Positions 56,384 through 60,415 of a stretch of DNA of 60,415 nt are shown piece by piece. The translations under genes were made by a program, and so were the position numbers. The notes below the pieces were generated by a model. It did no database searches and had not been told where the DNA came from. It worked only from the letters and a program-made list of their open reading frames with translations. Numbering within the stretch: the first letter of the stretch is position 1; each line of letters begins with the position of its first letter. The stretch is from the NCBI GenBank assembly GCA_030596605.1, contig JAUVJI010000006.1, positions 1 through 60,415 on the forward strand, read 5' to 3'. Source of the DNA: Bacteroidales bacterium (GTDB taxonomy: Bacteria; Bacteroidota; Bacteroidia; Bacteroidales; JAADJA01).

Positions 56384-57265
56384 ATGAAATACAAATCGTT
56401 TTTAAACCTATTACCCTTTTTACTAATCTTTGGACTTTTAACAATAACAAAATTTTCCTATTCACAGAAAGATATACCAGGAGACTTTTGTATTTCCGAG
56501 GAAGAGTTTAAGCTTTATAATCTCTTTAATGAATACAGGAAAACAATGAATCTCCCTGCAATACCGCTATCAGAATCACTTTGTTTTGTAGCTGAGAAAC
56601 ACATCAATGATTTAATTCAAAATAAGCCGGATACCAATACATGTAATTTTCACAGCTGGTCGGATAAAGGAGAATGGACAGCCTGTTGTTTTGAAGTAGA
56701 ATTAAAAGACAAATCCTGTATGCAGAAGAAGCCTATGGAATTATCAAATTACCCCGGTACTGCATATGAAATTGTTTACTGGGAAAACAGGAATGCAACT
56801 GCAGAAAAAGCATTTGATCAATGGAGAGAAACAGTTGCCTCCCAATCAATGATCATTAATATCAAAGATTGGGATAGTCATCAATGGAATGCCCTTGGTG
56901 TTAGTATTGAAGGCAATTTTAGCATTGCTTGGATTGGTGAGGAATTGGATATCGAGAAGGAAACAAAAGTTTGCGGTACTGAAACTGTGATTATCAATGA
57001 GCCACCTCAAACAGAAGAGGAGCAAATGATAGTATCTTCTTCTACCGGAAGATTTTATGTAATATTTGGTAATTTCAATTCCATTAATGATGCGAAAGAA
57101 CAAGCAAAAAAATATGCGGAAGAGGGATTTAAAAAGGTAAAAGTGATTTCGAAAGATGACAAATTTAGGATTTCCCTGACAGATTATCCATCTAAAGAAT
57201 TAGCTAATACCGGTAAAAAAGAATTACCGGTCAAATACAAAGAAGCCTGGATTATGAAATATTAA
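56384..57265 (+). CDS. Secreted CAP (SCP/PR1) domain protein with SPOR domain
   Basis: This 293-residue protein has a signal peptide (to about residue 28), a CAP domain (about 40-190: LFNEYRKTMNLPAIPLSESLCFVAEKH, then CNFHSWSDKG with the family His, and WNALGVSIEGN), and a SPOR domain at the end (about 218-293: RFYVIFGNFNSINDAKEQAKKYAEEGF). SPOR domains bind denuded peptidoglycan, so the protein probably localises to septal wall. Several Cys (C90, C104, C105, C120 region) could form disulphides. It ends 3 bp before the sucD stop, convergently. Confidence 0.82.
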   Translation: MKYKSFLNLLPFLLIFGLLTITKFSYSQKDIPGDFCISEEEFKLYNLFNEYRKTMNLPAIPLSESLCFVAEKHINDLIQNKPDTNTCNFHSWSDKGEWTACCFEVELKDKSCMQKKPMELSNYPGTAYEIVYWENRNATAEKAFDQWRETVASQSMIINIKDWDSHQWNALGVSIEGNFSIAWIGEELDIEKETKVCGTETVIINEPPQTEEEQMIVSSSTGRFYVIFGNFNSINDAKEQAKKYAEEGFKKVKVISKDDKFRISLTDYPSKELANTGKKELPVKYKEAWIMKY

Positions 57266-57268
57266 ATT

Positions 57269-58144
57269 TTAGCTATTGTTTAACACATCGGCCATTGTTT
57301 TTCCAATATGGGCCGGAGATTCAACTACATGTACGCCACACTCTTTTAATATCTTTTTCTTTGCTTGTGCAGTATCATCCTTTCCTCCAATGATTGCTCC
57401 GGCATGTCCCATTGTTCTTCCTTTAGGAGCCGTGGCACCTGCAATAAAACTCACAACCGGTTTGGTTCCATGCTCTTTGATGTAATAAGCGGCCTCAGCT
57501 TCCATATTTCCTCCAATTTCGCCAATCATAACAATACCATCTGTATCCGGATCATTCATGAATAACTCTACTGCATCTTTTGTAGTAGTACCAATTATAG
57601 GATCTCCTCCAATTCCTATGGCAGTGGATTGTCCCAAGCCCAATTTTGTGAGCTGGTCAACAGCTTCATATGTTAGTGTTCCCGATCGGGAAACAATTCC
57701 TATATTTCCCGGAGTGTGAATAAAACCAGGCATAATTCCAACTTTTGCTTCTCCCGGAGTAATAACTCCAGGGCAATTGGGGCCTATAAGTTTGCAATCT
57801 TTATTTTTTAAATAATCTTTCACTTTTACCATATCCTGAACAGGTATACCTTCCGTGATACAAATAATGACCTTAATACCTGAATTTGCTGCTTCAATGA
57901 TTGCATCGGCAGAGAAAGCCGGTGGAACAAAAATCAGAGACACATCTGCCCCTGTTTTATCAACAGCATCCTCTACTGTATTAAAAACCGGCCTGTCAAG
58001 ATGAGTTTGTCCTCCTTTGCCCGGAGTAACACCACCCACTACATTCGTTCCATATTCGATCATTTGGCCGGCATGAAAGGTACCTTCTTTACCTGTGAAG
58101 CCTTGAACAACTATTTTAGAATCTTTGTTAACCAATACACTCAT
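57269..58144 (-). CDS. sucD: Succinate-CoA ligase, alpha subunit
   Basis: This 291-residue subunit of the TCA enzyme makes succinate and ATP/GTP from succinyl-CoA. It has the CoA-binding Rossmann start ([22 protein letters not shown]), [15 protein letters not shown] and [20 protein letters not shown], and the phosphorylated His in [12 protein letters not shown]. The length is standard. The beta subunit gene (sucC) is not adjacent, which is common in this phylum. Confidence 0.96.
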   Translation of the reverse strand: MSVLVNKDSKIVVQGFTGKEGTFHAGQMIEYGTNVVGGVTPGKGGQTHLDRPVFNTVEDAVDKTGADVSLIFVPPAFSADAIIEAANSGIKVIICITEGIPVQDMVKVKDYLKNKDCKLIGPNCPGVITPGEAKVGIMPGFIHTPGNIGIVSRSGTLTYEAVDQLTKLGLGQSTAIGIGGDPIIGTTTKDAVELFMNDPDTDGIVMIGEIGGNMEAEAAYYIKEHGTKPVVSFIAGATAPKGRTMGHAGAIIGGKDDTAQAKKKILKECGVHVVESPAHIGKTMADVLNNS

Positions 58145-58519
58145 AAAGCTTATATTATTTTGGTACTACTACGAATTTAGTCGAATATTAATAAATGCTA
58201 AAATGATTGTCCAAAGGACTCCTTCGGAGAATGCTTAAATACAAGAATAAATGTTTTGTCTTAGTAGAAAAAAACAAAAAATATATTTGCAAATTATTTA
58301 TTATCAAATATTTAAACATTTTAAAATATTTAAACATTTTCGCATTGTATCATTTTCGCATTCCGTACAAACTATTAAAATGAGCGAAAAGCAATTTATT
58401 ACCTCAAAAATAGCAGTAGAACCATTATTTAGAAAAGATGCAAATATAAAGGTTTTGCTGTTTTGCCTCGAAATAATTAATTAATTTTGTTGGTATAAAA
58501 ATCCCAAAGACTGACTAAA
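58145..58519. other. Intergenic region with direct repeats and a promoter-like box
   Basis: No gene is supported here. AAATATTTAAACATTTT occurs twice (58306-58322, 58324-58340), followed by two copies of CATTTTCGCATT (58335-58346, 58351-58362). TAATTTTG at 58482-58489 fits the -7 box 30 bases before mnmE, with TTTTG at 58461-58465 or 58453-58457 as a loosely spaced -33 box. Confidence 0.45.
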
Positions 58520-59947
58520 ATGAATCCTGCGGGTTTTATTTCTGATACAAAAGCTACGATATGTGCCCTGGCAACCCCTCCCGGTTCGAGTGCAATTTCT
58601 GTTATCCGTATTTCAGGTACTGAATCCTTCGAAGTTTGTGATAAAATATTTAAACCGAAAAATAAAAAAATAAAATTAGCGAACATCGATTCACACACTA
58701 TTCATCTTGGTGATATTTTAGGAAAATCTGGAATTATTGACGAAGTGCTGGTAAGTTTATTTCGAGGACCCAATTCCTATACCGGTGAAGATTCTATTGA
58801 AATATCCTGTCACGGTTCGGAATATATTCAACACAGGATCATCGAATTATTGATTGACAAAGGCATCAGAATGGCCAAACCCGGTGAGTTTACTTTTCGG
58901 GCATTTCTGAATGGTAAATTTGATTTGTCACAAGCCGAAGGTGTCGCTGATTTAATTGCTTCCCATTCTAAAACTTCACATGATCTGGCACTAAACCAGA
59001 TGCGTGGTAATTTTTCAGATAAAATCAAAGATCTCCGTGGCCAGTTGGTAAACTTTGCCTCGCTTATTGAACTGGAGCTGGATTTCAGCGAAGAGGATGT
59101 TGAATTTGCAAACAGGGATGATCTAAAAAAACTGCTTAAAACAATAAATAAAGAAATATCATCTCTAATTAAGTCTTTCTCCCTCGGCAACGTGCTTAAA
59201 AAAGGAATTCCTGTTGCTATTGTAGGCCATCCGAATGTAGGTAAGTCCACATTGCTGAATGTTATCCTCAATGAAGAAAGAGCTATTGTTTCTGAAATAC
59301 CGGGGACAACAAGGGATACCATCGAGGATACAATTGTCATTAATGGGATTTCTTTCCGGTTTATTGATACTGCAGGATTGCGTGATTCTGATGACACTTT
59401 AGAAAGCATTGGGATAGAACGCACCTATGAACAAATTGATAAAGCCAAAATAATTTTATACGTTTTTGATGTGAGCCAAACGAATTGCGATGATATCGAA
59501 GCCACACTGACAGAGTTCAAAGCGCATATAAACCAATTGCCTGAAGGAATTTCAAAAGATAAAAAATTTATTCTTATTGCCAATAAAATTGATATGCTTG
59601 TGGAAGCGCCTAAAGGATTCAAGGGGATGGTGGAAAAGGAATGTATTTTTGTTTCGGCCAAGCGGAAAGAAAATATTAATCTCATAGCTGAGAGCCTATC
59701 CAAATATGTTGAAAGCGAAAAAATATCCGACACTGCCATTGTATCAAATACCCGTCATTACGAGGCTCTGATTAAAACCCTGGAATCAATTAAAAGCACG
59801 GAAAAAGGATTTGCCGAAGGAATCCCTTCCGATCTGATAGCCATCGATATCCGCAAGGCCATTCATCATCTGGGAGAGATCACAGGTGAGATCACTACCA
59901 ATGAAATACTGGGGAATATATTTTCTAAGTTTTGTGTGGGAAAGTAA
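58520..59947 (+). CDS. mnmE: tRNA uridine-5-carboxymethylaminomethyl modification GTPase
   Basis: This 475-residue GTPase works with MnmG to modify U34 of certain tRNAs. It has the N-terminal folate-binding domain (TICALATPPGSSAISVIRISG), a helical domain, and an inserted G domain with G1 GHPNVGKST (236-244), G2 TTRDT, G3 DTAGLRD and G4 NKID. The C-terminal cysteine motif FCVGK ends the chain. Full length; the start aligns with the family. Confidence 0.96.
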   Translation: MNPAGFISDTKATICALATPPGSSAISVIRISGTESFEVCDKIFKPKNKKIKLANIDSHTIHLGDILGKSGIIDEVLVSLFRGPNSYTGEDSIEISCHGSEYIQHRIIELLIDKGIRMAKPGEFTFRAFLNGKFDLSQAEGVADLIASHSKTSHDLALNQMRGNFSDKIKDLRGQLVNFASLIELELDFSEEDVEFANRDDLKKLLKTINKEISSLIKSFSLGNVLKKGIPVAIVGHPNVGKSTLLNVILNEERAIVSEIPGTTRDTIEDTIVINGISFRFIDTAGLRDSDDTLESIGIERTYEQIDKAKIILYVFDVSQTNCDDIEATLTEFKAHINQLPEGISKDKKFILIANKIDMLVEAPKGFKGMVEKECIFVSAKRKENINLIAESLSKYVESEKISDTAIVSNTRHYEALIKTLESIKSTEKGFAEGIPSDLIAIDIRKAIHHLGEITGEITTNEILGNIFSKFCVGK

Positions 59948-59990
59948 ATGAGACTTTTGATTTAGGAGACATAGTCGAACTAAATCAAAT

Positions 59991-60113
59991 TAGTCGAATT
60001 TATCCCGACGAGTGGAGCGAAGGCGGGATCTGAGACTAATGTTTCACAAGCCGCAGGCACAGTGAAACATTGTAGTCGAATTTATCCCGATGAGCGTAGC
60101 GAAATCGGGATCT
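59991..60113. repeat. Hairpin repeat cluster downstream of mnmE
   Basis: Two copies of TAGTCGAATTTATCCCGA followed by GAGygkAGCGAA and a cGGGATCT end are at 59991-60031 and 60073-60113. The second forms an 8-bp stem (ATCCCGAT/ATCGGGAT). Between them is another hairpin, GTTTCAC (60041-60047) with GTGAAAC (60062-60068). A partial AGTCGAA copy lies just before (about 59973). Confidence 0.7.
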
Positions 60114-60159
60114 CCAACCATAACATAAACTAACTATAAAGTTTTATTAATCAACTCAA

Positions 60160-60415
60160 ATGCAATTACAAACCATTCAAAACAGGATTTACGAAGTGCA
60201 AACCAAAAATTTAAACCTTGCTGTAAAAAGAAACAAAAAACGTTTTCCCAATGATTTTATGTTTCAGCTTACCAAAAACGAGTGGGACGCTTTGAGGTTG
60301 CAAATTGAAACCTCAAAAGGCAGAGGTGGGACAAGATATTTACCGTATGCCTTTACCGAACAGGGGTTAGCAATGTTAAGCGGTGTTTTAAACTCAAACA
60401 AAGCAATTGATGTAA
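60160..60415 (+). CDS. ORF6N-domain protein, start only (cut by window end)
   Basis: The 85 visible residues begin [18 protein letters not shown] and contain [22 protein letters not shown] and [17 protein letters not shown], the ORF6N DNA-binding domain found in phage-type and accessory proteins. In typical members about 20 residues (a VMLDRDLAELY-like segment) lie between IYE and the TK.LN.AVKRN part; here they are missing. Both flanks of the gap read IYE(V), suggesting a deletion between short direct repeats. The rest of the gene is outside the window, so function and completeness are unknown. Confidence 0.75.
   Translation, partial: MQLQTIQNRIYEVQTKNLNLAVKRNKKRFPNDFMFQLTKNEWDALRLQIETSKGRGGTRYLPYAFTEQGLAMLSGVLNSNKAIDV

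Noticed and set aside
58381..58485. 34-codon ORF (MSEKQFITSKIAVEPLF...) upstream of mnmE
   Set aside because: Very short, no homology recognised, overlaps the region where the mnmE promoter should be; kept only as a low-value possibility.
59991..60415. Prophage boundary suggested by the ORF6N gene
   Set aside because: No integrase, att-like duplication or structural phage gene is visible; ORF6N genes also occur alone.

Overview
The window is typical of a low-GC, anaerobic or facultative member of the Bacteroidota. The evidence is five or more secreted proteins with C-terminal type IX secretion (T9SS) sorting domains, the T9SS protein PorQ, TAnnTTTG promoter boxes instead of the E. coli -10, few Shine-Dalgarno sites outside translation genes, a TonB-dependent receptor, a fused beta-phosphoglucomutase/GH65 phosphorylase, and GxxExxY and ORF6N accessory genes. 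The order or family cannot be fixed from the sequence alone; Bacteroidales/Marinilabiliales-like is a guess.

Layout. 0-7.3 kb: cell-surface proteins (one T9SS cargo, three outer-membrane barrels, a DUF4136 lipoprotein, a broken BamA-like gene, a propeller T9SS cargo). 7.6-12.2 kb: a TonB receptor followed after 2 bp by a membrane-anchored TPR adenylate cyclase. 12.5-20.1 kb: a trimeric-fibre-like protein, two T9SS cargo proteins, a DMT exporter and an acyl-CoA synthetase. 20.3-21.3 kb: a diheme cytochrome c gene cut by one in-frame TAA. 21.5-24.7 kb: the thrS-infC-rpmI-rplT translation operon, where infC starts at ATA. 24.7-31.6 kb: porQ, ispH, recF, a DUF721 gene, sppA, folK and a deoxynucleoside kinase. 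32-38.5 kb: a large OmpA/TPR protein, a SpoU methyltransferase, mutS and aqpZ. 38.7-39 kb: tRNA-Gly(GCC) and tRNA-Leu(TAA).

39-52.3 kb is a maltose/alpha-glucan region: an MFS sugar transporter, two GH13 enzymes and a beta-phosphoglucomutase-GH65 fusion. The fusion is interrupted by a second in-frame TAA. Accessory genes are scattered among these: an ECF sigma/anti-sigma/lipoprotein operon, a membrane protein bracketed by inverted hairpin repeats, a MazF-type toxin-antitoxin pair, a uridine-kinase-like gene, and a GxxExxY gene bracketed by CACAGA palindromes. 52.4-58.1 kb: a giant secreted papain with two complete catalytic domains, a CAP-SPOR protein and sucD. 58.5 kb to the end: mnmE, a hairpin-repeat cluster and the start of an ORF6N gene cut by the window edge.

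No prophage, CRISPR array or transposase was found. The most unusual signals are the two single-codon TAA interruptions in otherwise intact reading frames, the ATA-started infC, the receptor-cyclase pair, and three different palindromic repeat families each bracketing a single gene.
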